From Silene conica (taxonomy: Eukaryota > Streptophyta > Magnoliopsida > Caryophyllales > Caryophyllaceae), in assembly GCA_029255685.2 (NCBI GenBank), contig CM055314.2:38384790-38448789 (forward strand): DNA of 64,000 nucleotides. Direction: 5' to 3'. Position 1 is the stretch's first letter. Each line of letters begins with the position of its first letter. The translations under genes were made by a program, and so were the position numbers. The notes beneath the pieces are model-generated. The model had not been told where the DNA came from. It did no database searches and saw nothing but the letters and a program-made list of their open reading frames with translations. Positions 11,320 to 22,496 of this stretch are shown piece by piece.

Positions 11320-12317
11320 CTTCTTTTCCGATTTTTCCAAAACCCGCACCTTGGTCGACCAACCGATGCTGTTGGTCGGTCGACCAATTATCGGGCCCAT
11401 CAGGCTTTCTGATTTCGTAAAAGAACTTCTGAACTTGAGTCATCAGGTATGTTGGTCGACCGACCACTGGGCTTGGTCGGTCGACTGATGTAGCTGTTGT
11501 GTCATTTCCTTTAGCTTCTGAAATTGGTCTTTCAGATCTTGAAATGCGCATTGGACTCCGTTCCTTTTTCACTCCTTTGTTCCTTTAGCCATGCAAAATT
11601 CTCGAGGGTAAACTTGGTGATTGTAACAACCCGGATTATAAAATAAAGGAAAAACATAATATAAAAGAATATCAGAGTGTAACTCAATGATAACAAGGTT
11701 AAGGTGGCGGAAACACCTTACCCAAATCCAGATCGATACTCAAATCGAAAACCAAACTAATACATTATTCAAAGGTTCTTAAAAACTTAAAGCAAAGGTT
11801 CTAAACAATTTATTAAGCTCGCTTCGCACATTCCCCAAGCAAGCATCAACCAAACAGCGACCACCTGAACAACCTGAGAAGGGGATCGACAAAACAGTCG
11901 GGAGTAACAAGATGCTCTCCCTGTCATGTTTACAACAATTGAATGTAACCAACAATCAATAACAATTGAAATGTAAAACCAGTAAACATGCGAGATCATC
12001 TACACTCATGAAAGTCCAATCAAAATTACCATCATTTGAAGACATAATACGGCAATCATGTGAGGATATAAACATGACATGACATGAAAGCAAACTTACC
12101 ATACCATGATATTCTCAACACCAGACCAATGGACCAAACGAACCTAGACCATATGCGACCACTAGACCATGAACACTTACAACCCAAGTAACTCACGACT
12201 CATAGTAACATAAGGCACAATGTTAGCAATAAAGCGTAGCGAATATGGTGACACACTATCCATTGCAACAGAAGGCACAAAGCTATCATCAAAGCATAGC
12301 GAATAGAGCAAACGCCC

Positions 12318-12470
12318 GTTAGAGCGTATCACCACTGCCTCTAACTTGTCAGAGTGTATCACCACTGCCTCTGAGTGACGGAGCGTATCACCACTGCCTC
12401 CATCAGTGTGGAGCGTATCACCATTGCCTCCACGGTACTATGTATAGTGTATCACCACTGCCTATGTGCC
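12318..12470. repeat. Hairpin minisatellite of LTR R with constant loop CGTATCACCACTGC
   Basis: Five units of about 28-35 bp share the 14-base loop CGTATCACCACTGC. Arms are unit-specific and complementary: GTTAGAG/CTCTAAC (12318-12345), TCAGAG/CTCTGA, TGACGGAG/CTCCATCA (one G-T pair), GTGGAG/CTCCAC, and a weaker TATAG/CTATG. The other LTR has the same units at 43793-43940, where the second is a perfect GTCAGAG/CTCTGAC. Confidence 0.9.
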
Positions 12471-12837
12471 TAAGACCTGGTCAGACCTCTCAATGCAATA
12501 ACTGTACACCGAACGACACTCGGGACCCAGAACATTAACTGACGAATCTGGCCACCCCCGAACATAGACCAAAATAAATCCCACATCAATGGGTGGCGTT
12601 AGTTCATTCCGATAGTATATAACCGATACTACCGTCATCTATTCAAACTAGCAAACAACAATGCACAGTATAACTGACTGTACTAACATGCGTGAATAAC
12701 ATCACGACTCAAACCAGTAGAACATCATAACAGACTGTCCTAATATCAAATGCATAGGAGTATCCAACGACATATGCAAACACAATATTATACAATCACT
12801 GAACACAACTCAACATGTGAATCAAGTATAAACAACC

Positions 12838-13165
12838 AAAGTTATAGTAACTTTAACTATAACATAAGTAATAGATGCGAGGTTATACTAACCTCAACTA
12901 TAACTTCCACATATGGCTTGAGGTTATAGTAACCTTAGCCAAACCTTGACACGAACCTAAAGTTATACTAGCACTAACCATAACCTTGAGTTATACCTCA
13001 GGTTTACGTTAGTCTCAGCTATAACTTTAACTCGTAGTTCAAAGTTATATTAACTTCAGCTATAACTTTGAGTCGTACTCAAGGTTGTACTAGTTTCAGT
13101 TATAACCTTGAATCATATTTTCAAGCTTACACATACTTCACTATAACCTTGAGCAACACTCTTGT
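12838..13165. repeat. Array of about 41 bp units with palindromic core GGTTATANTAACC in LTR R
   Basis: About eight degenerate units recur every 40-41 bases. Each holds a short palindrome such as AAAGTTATAGTAACTTT, GAGGTTATACTAACCTC or AGGTTATAGTAACCT, and then a GCTATAACCTTGAG-like word. The matching array in the 5' LTR is at 44313-44640. Confidence 0.75.
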
Positions 13166-13986
13166 CCATTAGCCTTGCCGCCATCTAGGGTTTTTCTCGC
13201 GGACCCTAGTTGCGCACACGACACCCATAACGACTTATCAACACATTATAATCCACAATTACGATAATAAAACATACATAAATATATGAGACATAATTAA
13301 TCCATGACAATAAATAATCAAACCTGTACTAATCGTACAAACAATCATTAAATCATATTAATTACATCAATTGGCATAAACACAAGTAAAAGACAAAACA
13401 CCTAGTTACGTTTTTTGGCAATTAAATCTAGAGCTCGTCGTCAACAACGTAGACGTCTTCTCCAGGTGAAATCTCCACGCCTTTAATAATTATCACACGT
13501 GCCAAAAGAGAGAACGAATCTAATAAATATACTAATTATATAAAACTAATAAAATAAAACGCTTAAAACATGAGACTTACGACGAGGAAAGATAGATCCA
13601 AAGAGTAGGATCGATCTAGTCTTGGAAAGCACGAAGGAAAAAGGAAGAAGAAGTGGCGGCACGAAACCCTAGGCGAAGGGAAGTGGCACGCGGCACCAGA
13701 GGAGAGAATTAGGTTTAGGGTTTAGAGAAGATGTGGAAAAGAAAACAAGGGTTTGGTTTCCCCCCTTATATATAGAGAGAAGCTCATGGGTTTAATCCAA
13801 ATTTAGGCCCAAAACTCCACCCAACACTCTATTCTCACGTGAGACTTGAGAGTCAAGTGGGCCTTCACCGAATTTCGAGCCTAACGAGCCATATAAACAA
13901 GAAAAGAATATTTTTTCCCGAAATAAAATATGAAATATGGGAAAAAGGAATTAAATCAATATATTACGGAAATTAGGGGTGTTACA

Positions 13987-14000
13987 ATCCAACCCCCTAA
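13987..14000 (-). other. Polypurine tract of element R
   Basis: The minus strand reads TTTAGGGGGTTGGAT directly before the 3' LTR, the expected position for the plus-strand primer. The gypsy box CGAGGACGAAACTTC lies just upstream (14007-14021 complement). Confidence 0.75.
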
Positions 14001-14068
14001 AAAGAAGTTTCGTCCTCGAAACTGGATAAGAGAACTACCTTACTCGAAAAGATGCGGATGCTTCTCCC

Positions 14069-15217
14069 TCATCGATGCCTCGGTTTCCAAGTCTCCTGCT
14101 CGAACTTTTGACTCCTCCACAAAACTCGAACCAAAGGTACAACCTTATTTCTTAACCTCTTCTCCTGACGTTCCAAAATACGAACAGGTCGTTCCTCGTA
14201 AGTCAGGTTAGGCTCAACTTCAATCACATCAGCTTGTAAGATATGAGAAGGATCACTGCGATAACGACGCAACTGCGACACATGGAAAACATCATGAACC
14301 TTCGACAAATTCGGAGGTAAAGCCAACCTATAGGCTACCTCACCAACTCTCTCGAGCACCTCATAAGGACGAATGTACTTAGGACTAAGATTTCCTTTAA
14401 TCCCAAATCTCTTGACACCATTCATTGGCGAAACCTTAAGGAAAACCTTATCACTAACCTCAAAGTCGATCGGCCTACGTCGTAGATCTGCATAAGTCTT
14501 TTGTCGATCCTGGGCTGCCTTAAGCTTCTCACGAATCAACCGCACCTGCTCAATCGACTCTTGAACCAAATCGGGTCCAAGAACGACTGCCTCACTAGCG
14601 TCATCCCAACACAAAGGACTACGACACTTTCTCCCATAAAGTGCCTCAAACGGAGCCATCTGAATACTAGCTTGGTAACTGTTGTTATAAGAGAACTCCA
14701 CTAAAGGTAAACAATTTTCCCAGCTAACCTGAAACTCTAAAGCACAAGCTTGCAACATTTCCTCGAGCGTCTGAATGGTACGCTCAGTCTGGCCATCAGT
14801 TGCAGCATGGAAAGCTGTACTCATCTTAAGCTCACGGCCAAAAGCTAACTGCAACTTCTTCCAAAACTGGGAACAAAACCTCGGATCACGATCGGAGATG
14901 ATATCTTTAGGAACCCCATGAAGACGAATAATATCACGCTGATAAGCATAAGCTAGCTCATCGAGACTCCATGTCTCCTTCATCGGAATGAAATGCGCGA
15001 CCTTAGTCAAACGATCAACCACGACCCAAATTGCATTCATTCCTCTTGGTGACCTCGGCAAACCCATGACAAAGTCCATCGATATAGAATCCCATTTCCA
15101 TGTAGGAATCTCTAAAGGTTGCAGCAAATCACCAGGTCTCTGATGCTCGAACTTAACCTTCTGGCAAATAAAACAGCGACTCACAAACTCGGCGATATCC
15201 TTCCTCATATTCTCCAA
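14069..15217 (-). pseudogene. R integrase with GPY/F-like module and chromodomain-like C-terminus
   Basis: This 382-codon segment joins retroelement DNA to the host genome. It holds the last half of the zinc finger (C15, C18), the catalytic D48 (MDFVMG), D109 (ISDRDPRF) and E146 (DGQTERT), a GPY/F-like module near residue 290, and a chromodomain-like end from about residue 340 (ERPVRILERQEKRLRNK). That terminal type marks Tekay/Del chromoviruses and may direct insertion to marked chromatin. The chromodomain is cut short: compared with H, a one-base loss close to 14085 shifts the frame and replaces the final residues. The frame is offset from the upstream RNase H segment, with a break around 15205-15217. 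Not functional as it stands. Confidence 0.88.
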
Positions 15218-16458
15218 AAGTGTAGTTTCAGATCCTTGTACATCTTATCGCTACTAGGGTGAACTGAATAGGGAGAACTATGAGCCTCCTTGAGAATCTT
15301 ACCCTTTAAGATCTCACAACTAGGTACGCACCAACGACCATGGAATCGCAGACCATCATCAGGTCCAACGTCGAAGCCCTCGGTGCGACTTTCGCCTATG
15401 ACGACTCGAACTCCTTCAAGGAACTCATCTTCTCTTTGCTTAACTCGAATCTCACTAAGAATCTCGGGTTCAGCAACCATTGCACTTAAATCTAAGCTAC
15501 CAGGAAGAACTACCTCAAGGCTCATCTTCTGGAGCTCTCGACTTAAGTCATCAGGTAACACCAAAACCGAACTCATAGCGTGACACACCTTACGACTTAA
15601 GGCATCAGCAACCACGTTTGCCTTACCCTCATGATACTGCAGCTCGATCTTATAGTCATTAAGCAACTCTAACCAACGTCTCTGCCTCATGTTAAGATCT
15701 CTCTGAGTGAAAATATACTTCAAGCTCTTATGATCCGTATAAATGTTGCAAGAGACTCCATAAAGATAGTGTCGCCACAACTTAAGTGCAAACACCATTG
15801 CTGCTAACTCAAGATCATGAGTCGGATAATTCACCTCGTGAACTTTCAGCTGACGGGAAGCATAAGCCACAACTTTACCCTTCTGCATCAAGACACAACC
15901 CAAACCAAACTTCGATGCATCACAATAGACATCGAACTCGACGCCCTCTTCTGGTAAGGTCAACACAGGAGCGGTAGTTAACCTCTTCTTTAACTCTTGG
16001 AAAGCAGATTCGCAAGCCTCAGTCCAAATGAACTTGGATTCCTTCTTCATTAACTGAGTCATCGGCCTCACAATCTTGGAGAAGTCATGCACAAAACGAC
16101 GATAGTACCCAGCAAGACCAAGGAAACTCCGAATCTCGTTCACATTCTTTGGACTCTTCCAATCGCTTACAGCTCGAATCTTTGATGGATCAGCCATAAC
16201 TCCATCACCAGATATCACATGACCCAAGAAAGTTACTTCATTTAACCAAAACTCACACTTTGAGAACTTGGTATACCACTTCTGCTTACGCAGAATCTCC
16301 AAAATAACACGAAGATGAACCTCATGCTCGACTTCATCCTTTGAGTAAATCAAGATGTCACCTATGACAACCACGACACACTTATCCAAATACTCGCTGA
16401 AAGAGCGATTCATTTGATCCATAAAAACTGCAGGTGCATTAGTCAACCCGAATGGCAT
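15205..16458 (-). pseudogene. R reverse transcriptase C-terminal half and RNase H
   Basis: This segment of 417 codons begins at the conserved MPFGLTNAP motif. It includes the thumb, the RNase H domain ([11 protein letters not shown] near residue 180, [11 protein letters not shown] near 258) and the linker to the integrase zinc finger. The polymerase active site, FIDD in H, reads VIGD at residues 31-34, so one catalytic aspartate is replaced by glycine. This would abolish DNA synthesis. An in-frame stop at 16471-16473 separates it from the preceding palm segment, and a frameshift follows near 15210. Confidence 0.9.
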
Positions 16459-16470
16459 AACTATGAACTC

Positions 16471-16633
16471 TTAATGTCCATATCTCGAACGAAAGGCTGT
16501 CTTAGGAATGTCCTCTTTCTTAACCAGAATCTGATGGTAACCTGAACTCAGATCGATCTTAGAGAACACACTAGCACCACGCAATTGATCAAACAAATCC
16601 TCAATCCGCGGTAAAGGATACTTATTCTTGATG
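16471..16633 (-). pseudogene. R reverse transcriptase palm segment next to the copia S insertion
   Basis: This short piece carries [28 protein letters not shown] and AFRSRYGH, the fingers/palm motifs that follow [14 protein letters not shown] itself is 24.5 kb away, near 41139. The copia S LTR adjoins it after target site GTAAC. The piece ends in a stop codon at 16471-16473, where the intact family member H has a phenylalanine codon after RYGH. Confidence 0.9.
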
Positions 16634-17016
16634 GTAACTGAAGACTCTATTGATATGATATACTCAAGAAGGTGGGGTTGAATTGAGTATGCCTTCTTTT
16701 TCAAATCTTTTTCGATTTGTGTGAATGTATGATGAACGTTGAGTAGAGCAAGTAATAAATAGAGACACGATATTTTTGAAGTGGTTCAGTTTCACAATTT
16801 GAAACCTACGTCCACTATTCTCGATTAATAAAACCGACTCCGGATTACAATTTTATCAACCCTACTCGTACAACTTTGATGTTAGTTGTAACTCTATCTA
16901 GATACCGTTAAATATCTAGCTACGACAAGTACCGTTAAATACTTGCTTACAATGAGTACCGTGAAATACTCGATCTATCTTACGCTAATAAGATAAGTCT
17001 TCAAAGTTTCTTCAAA

Positions 17017-20000
17017 GTCACTGTAATACCTCTCATTTTCGAAACTCGGGTTTTGACTCGGAGTTAGTTATTATAGGTTTTCTTCTACATGTTCCCCAAT
17101 TATATTAATTGTCATCGTAAGCAGATATATTGAGTTAATAATAATGTTACAAGTTTTACATGTATAACAAGTTGGACTCGATATACATGTAAAACCCTAC
17201 CACGAGTATAAGACTCGGTTTTTTTTTTAAATGAATGATTTAGGTATGGGTAGTAATATGTGTACCGCGTCGACGTGGGCCAGGTGACTATACCCACTTA
17301 CGCATGACCACCATACCCATACCCTTTTACGCATGAAAAAGGGTCAAATTATTATAAGAAACCCTAACACCATACGTATTCAAAACTCTCGGCCACCCAA
17401 CTCCGTAAACCCTACTTTTTTTCGTATACTTTCACCCACCCTCAACCTTGACCGCGGTATTCAACATGAGAGAGAGAGAGAGAGGCGGTGGACACGGCGC
17501 AGTCGGACGTTTCAAGTCAAATCCGGCGAGAGCATAAGGTGAGTTTATTTTGTGTTTGCATTGTGTCTCTTCCGTCGTGAAGGTGTGTCGTTAGTCGAGT
17601 CTCCGTGGTGACCCTGGGATAGTGCAGGGGTGTGGGTGAGTACGTGGTGGTGGTCTGGGTGTCGGAGGTAGTCGTGGTGGTCGGAATTAGCATTTGACGT
17701 CGGGATATGCTTTCGGTCTGTTTTCGCGTAAGGGTTAATGGGTGGTGCCACCGTTGACTCGGGGGAGGTCGACACGGTGGTACCGCAGTCAATGTCTTGG
17801 TTTAATGTTAAGGGTGGTGATGACGGAGGTGGTTCGGGGTCGTGTCGGTTTTTGCGAGTGGTGGTTGCGGGGGGCTGTTTTTAGACAGTCCGTGATGGCT
17901 AGGCAATGAACCAGGCATGGTTATGGCCATGGTTCATCTCTCCGGCGGGAGTCGACGTGGTTCTAGGTGCTGGTTGTGGCGGCTGCCGGCAGAGGGAGGC
18001 TTGCGTGGTTTTTGGGTTCGTTTCCGCGGGTAGTTTAAGTTTGTCGTGAGTTTTGGGTTTGTTTGCGTGTGTTTATTATTTTTGTCATATTATTATTATT
18101 TTATTATTATTATCGTATTATTATTTAGTATTATTAGTAGCTAATACGTGGTATGGAGTATGTGGTTTAGTATTATTAGTATTAATACTTTGTTTGTGAG
18201 GACTTATTTACACGAGTTTACATAATTGTAATTGATATTGGGGAAAGTTACTATTTTGGGTAGTTTTCTTGACCGCGGTCTTCAACATGAGAGAGAGAGA
18301 GAGAGGCGGTGGACACGGCGCAGTCGGACGTTTCAAGTCAAATTCGGCGAGAGCATAAGGTGAGTTTATTTTGTGTTTGCGTTGTGTCTCTTCCGTCGTG
18401 AAGGTGTGTCGTTAGTCGAGTCTCCGTGGTGACCCTGGGATAGTGCAGGGGTGTGAGTGAGTACGTGGTGGTGGTCTGGGTGTCGGAGGTAGTCGTGGTG
18501 GTCGGAATTAGCATTTGACGTCGGGATATGCTTTCGGTCTGTTTTCGCGTAAGGGTTAATGGGTGGTGCCACCGTTGACTCGGGGGAGGTCGACACGGTG
18601 GTACCGCAGTCAATGTCTTGGTTTAATGTTAAGGGTGGTGATGACGGAGGTGGTTCGGGGTCGTGTCGATTTTTGCGAGTGGTGGTTGCGGGGGGCTGTT
18701 TTTAGACAGTCCGTGATGGCTAGGCAATGAACCAGGCATGGTTATGGCCATGGTTCATCTCTCCGGCGGGAGTCGACGTGGTTCTAGGTGCTGGTTGTGG
18801 CGGCTGCCGGCAGAGGGAGGCTTGCGTGGTTTTTGGGTTCGTTTCCGCGGGTAGTTTAAGTTTGTCGTGAGTTTTGGGTTTGTTTGCGTGTGTTTATTAT
18901 TTTTGTCATATTATTATTATTTTATTATTATTATCGTATTATTATTTAGTATTATTAGTAGCTAATACGTGGAATGAAGTATGTGGTTTAGTATTATTAG
19001 TATTAATACTTTGTTTGTGAGGACTTATTTACACGAGTTTACATAATTGTAATTGATATTGGGGAAAGTTACTATTTTGGGTAGTTTTCTTGACCGCGGT
19101 CTTCAACATGAGAGAGAGAGAGAGGCGGTGGACACGGCGCAGTCGGACGTTTCAAGTCAAATTCGGCGAGAGCATAAGGTGAGTTTATTTTGTGTTTGCG
19201 TTGTGTCTCTTCCGTCGTGAAGGTGTGTCGTTAGTCGAGTCTCCGTGGTGACCCTGGGATAGTGCAGGGGTGTGGGTGAGTACGTGGTGGTGGTCTAGGT
19301 GTCGGAGGTAGTCGTGGTGGTCGGAATTAGCATTTGACGTCGGGATATGCTTTCGGTCTGTTTTCGCGTAAGGGTTAATGGGTGGTGCCACCGTTGACTC
19401 GGGGGAGGTCGACACGGTGGTACCGCAGTCAATGTCTTGGTTTAATGTTAAGGGTGGTGATGACGGAGGTGGTTCGGGGTCGTGTCGGTTTTTGCGAGTG
19501 GTGGTTGCGGGGGGCTGTTTTTAGACAGCCCGTGATGGCTAGGCAATGAACCAGGCATGGTTATGGCCATGGTTCATCTCTCCGGCGGGAGTCGACGTGG
19601 TTCTAGGTGCTGGTTGTGGCGGTTGCCGGCAGAGGGAGGCTTGCGTGGTTTTTGGGTTCGTTTCCGCGGGTAGTTTAAGTTTGTCGTGAGTTTTGGGTTT
19701 GTTTGTGTGTGTTTATTATTTTTGTCATATTATTATTATTTTATTATTATTATCGTATTATTATTTAGTATTATTAGTAGCTAATACGTGGTATGAAGTA
19801 TGTGGTTTAGTATTATTAGTATTAATACTTTGTTTGTGAGGACTTATTTACACGAGTTTACATAATTGTAATTGATATTGGGGAAAGTTACTATTTTGGT
19901 TAGTTTTCTTTTCGGGAAACTTCCCATGTTTGGAAGTTAGTACATTTAGCGTTTTGTTACTATTCTAAATGTACGGGTTAAGTGAAGGATTGTAATCGTT

Positions 20001-20747
20001 AAATATTATATGTTTAGGTGACGTTTTCCGTGTGGAACACTTTTAGCAGCTGCGCAAGTGAAAATTTCATCCGACGGTTGAGGTAGGGGAATATCTATGA
20101 CTGTGATTGTGATCTGACATGAGGACACTCAGTATCTGATTGATATATTTAATTGTGATATATTGTGATTGATTGCTTATTACTGCTTATTGTGGAGAAC
20201 GGAGATGTGAAATGGGTCTTGTGATATGGGTCTTGTGATAAGGGACTTGTGATATGGCCATGAGAGGTGTGGTGTGATGGAAGTGTGGTGTGATGGAAGG
20301 AGGGGTGTGATGGAGGTGAAGTGGATGATTGGGTCTTGTGATATGGAGATGGAGGAGGATGCATTTTTACTGTTGTTTATGTCTTATTTATTTATCTTTC
20401 TACTCAACCTCGTGGTTGACCCTGTGTATTCGTGTGACACCTGTGATGATCCGTGATGGGGAGCAGTTTTGACAGGAAAGATGGTGCTGTGGGAGAATGG
20501 GATGGCGTGAGCACTTGGATGGACCGACTTAGATTTAGATCACATACTTCGAAGTTATCGGTTGTACTTTAGTTTCCACTTTGTAGTATTGTAATATCAA
20601 AGTTTAAATTTAATCGGTTTTTATATAAAGTACTTTGGTTCGATTTACTTGTTATTCACTACCTCGGACATTCCGAGATGGTAACAGCTCTATTTACTGA
20701 GGATGTCTTGCCAAAGGCTCCTTAATAAATCGGGGTGTTACACTCAC
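17017..20747 (+). mobile_element. Solo LTR P (17022-20742) with an internal 820 bp triplication
   Basis: P starts TGTAATACCTC and ends CGGGGTGTTACA. The flanks are GTCAC (17017-17021) and CTCAC (20743-20747), a 5 bp duplication with one change; the empty site is preserved in the other S LTR near 40043. No internal region is present. It is a gypsy LTR related to B and G (shared ends, the CTCAACCTCGTGGTTGAC block at 20404-20421). Its 3721 bp length is inflated by three tandem copies of an 820 bp segment. Confidence 0.88.
17447..19908 (+). repeat. Three near-identical tandem copies of an approximately 820 bp segment in LTR P
   Basis: The units are 17447-18267, 18268-19088 and 19089-19908. Each begins CTTGACCGCGGT, then a (GA)n run, then GGCGGTGGACACGGCGCAG, and ends with (TTA)n-rich DNA. 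They differ by only a handful of substitutions and one GA dinucleotide, so the triplication is young. The 76-codon minus-strand frame seen in all three copies is a by-product of the duplication; no domain is recognisable. Confidence 0.93.
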
Positions 20748-21834
20748 AATCTTGAATAAGATCAATGCTGGAACACTTGAATCTTGAAACGAATAAGACA
20801 ATTTTAAGCTCGAATCTCGAAGAATATAATCAGCGGTTTCTCTTTTGATTTGCGTGAATATGTGTGGGTAATTTCGTACCAATTAATTTGTCACAAGTAA
20901 TCTATTTATATGGAATTGTATCTAGGTTATTAAACCCTAGATGATTTAGGAATATTACTTAAACTAGAATTCTAGTCCTTAGGTAATACTACCATAAATC
21001 TAATCTTAATTGATTTAGGAAAGATTTAAATAAGATATTTAAGTATTATATATGGAATCAATTTCCTAATTCATATTTAGGAAAGATCTTATATAATAAA
21101 TAAATAGCAACCTTATTAAAACCAACTTCCTAAACCTTATCAAAATATAATAAATTATATTACCATAATATATTCTAAATTGTTTTAGGATATCTAAATA
21201 AATACATTTTTATTTATTTAAACAACCCTACACGATTATGGAACGTGTCATAGCACACGACTTTCCAAAACCGTTTCTCACAATTACTAGAATTATATTA
21301 TTTGACAATTAAGTTATATGAAAATCGTTAGTTTATTAGAATTAAATAATTAACTCATAAGAAAATTATTTATTCCTTTTTCACTAAAGGATATTTTATA
21401 TTAACCCATTAAGATTAATAATTCCATATTCCAAAAATAGAATACCAATTAAACATTAATTGTTCATGACGACTTTGGAAACCAAAATCGTTTCAACCAC
21501 CACAAATATTTCGATCATTTCTTCGATCATTTCTTCTATATGGAGTTATAGCTACAAGCTATAACTTGAAACCAATCTCATACTAAAGTCATAGTTGATA
21601 AGTATAACTTTAGTTCAATCTGCACTTATGATCTACTTTCAATCTTCGATTTAGTCAATCCATTGACTAATATTCTTGAATCTTTTGTACTTGATTGATG
21701 AGATCCTTTAAACCAATATTCTGTACACTTAACACACGATTATACGCACGAGTATATAATATATATAGCTAGACTTGTCATTATCAAAACATAAACATAT
21801 ATACTTAATATATATTTGAATATATGGTTCAACA

Positions 21835-21848
21835 AATTCCCCCTTATT
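21835..21848 (-). other. Polypurine tract of S
   Basis: The minus strand reads AATAAGGGGGAATT immediately before the LTR start TGTTGAACC. Nothing else recognisable lies in the untranslated stretch 21849-22496. Confidence 0.8.
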
Positions 21849-22496
21849 GATGATGGCAAGTCTTTCTTAGATTTGTGTCTAAGTGTATGTTCCCCCTCAA
21901 TATAATAATGGTCATTCATAGCAAAGATTAACTTAGGGTTTCTATCTTCTATCTAACCCATATCCTTTAAGAACCCTAAGAGACAATGAATTACTACAAG
22001 GAGCAAGCTTAGGCAAATTCTAATCTAGGTCGCATTTTTCCCCCCTCTTGACATCATCGAAAAGATGAGAACAAAGACATGAAACGACTAGAATAATACA
22101 CTACGAAACATAAGCAAGCATGCAATACGAGGCAAAATATACGAACACACACAATATTATACAAACATATACGAATGTTAAAAATATACACAACGAACCG
22201 AAAGTATTAGTGCCAATGAGCCAAATATGAACAAAGTTAGAAAATTGGGCCGGCTTGGAAAAGTTTTAATGGGCCAGGCAAAAGAGATAGTAACGAAATT
22301 GGGCCATAAGCAAAATAAGGGCTAAGGAATCCGAGGGAAGGCAAAATGAATCAGGCGCCTCGGATTCAATGGGCCAAGAGGTAGGTTAGTTAGACCCAAT
22401 GCAAAAGAAGAGTTTTAATAAGTCCAATCCGGACTTAAACACCAACAACAACCGACATCAACCGAAAACAAGTTTAATAACAACCGAAACAGGGGA

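Larger units (their letters stand above)
6759..11621 (-). mobile_element. 5' end of a Tat/Athila-like gypsy element A (gag start, primer site, LTR)
   Basis: Read on the minus strand this holds an LTR (7195 up to 11621, cut at its far end by element R), a 5-base spacer, a primer-binding site and the start of gag. The gag is cut at 6758 by LTR E. The primer site is complementary to tRNA-Asp, the type used by Athila/Tat elements, unlike the tRNA-Met sites of every other element here. The LTR itself is split by the plus-strand fragment B (8329-11314). It carries GGTCGACC-type palindromes at 7765-7848 and 11350-11488. Confidence 0.65.
11622..13986 (-). repeat. 3' LTR of element R (2365 bp)
   Basis: It runs from TGTAACAACCCGG to GGGGTGTTACA and matches the partial 5' LTR at 43098-45257 nearly base for base, with scattered substitutions. 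It holds two hairpin arrays (12318-12470 and 12838-13165). No gene lies within it. Confidence 0.92.
16639..21834 (-). repeat. 3' LTR of S, split by solo LTR P
   Basis: The two parts (16639-17021 and 20743-21834) together match the uninterrupted LTR at 39658-41133, which shows exactly where P inserted. A perfect 10 bp hairpin, AGTTATAGCT-ACA-AGCTATAACT, lies at 21544-21566. Confidence 0.92.

Noticed and set aside
17517..19415. Conserved 76-91 codon minus-strand ORFs in three copies
   Set aside because: They are identical because the 820 bp segment was recently triplicated; they lie in an LTR, overlap in two frames and show no domain.
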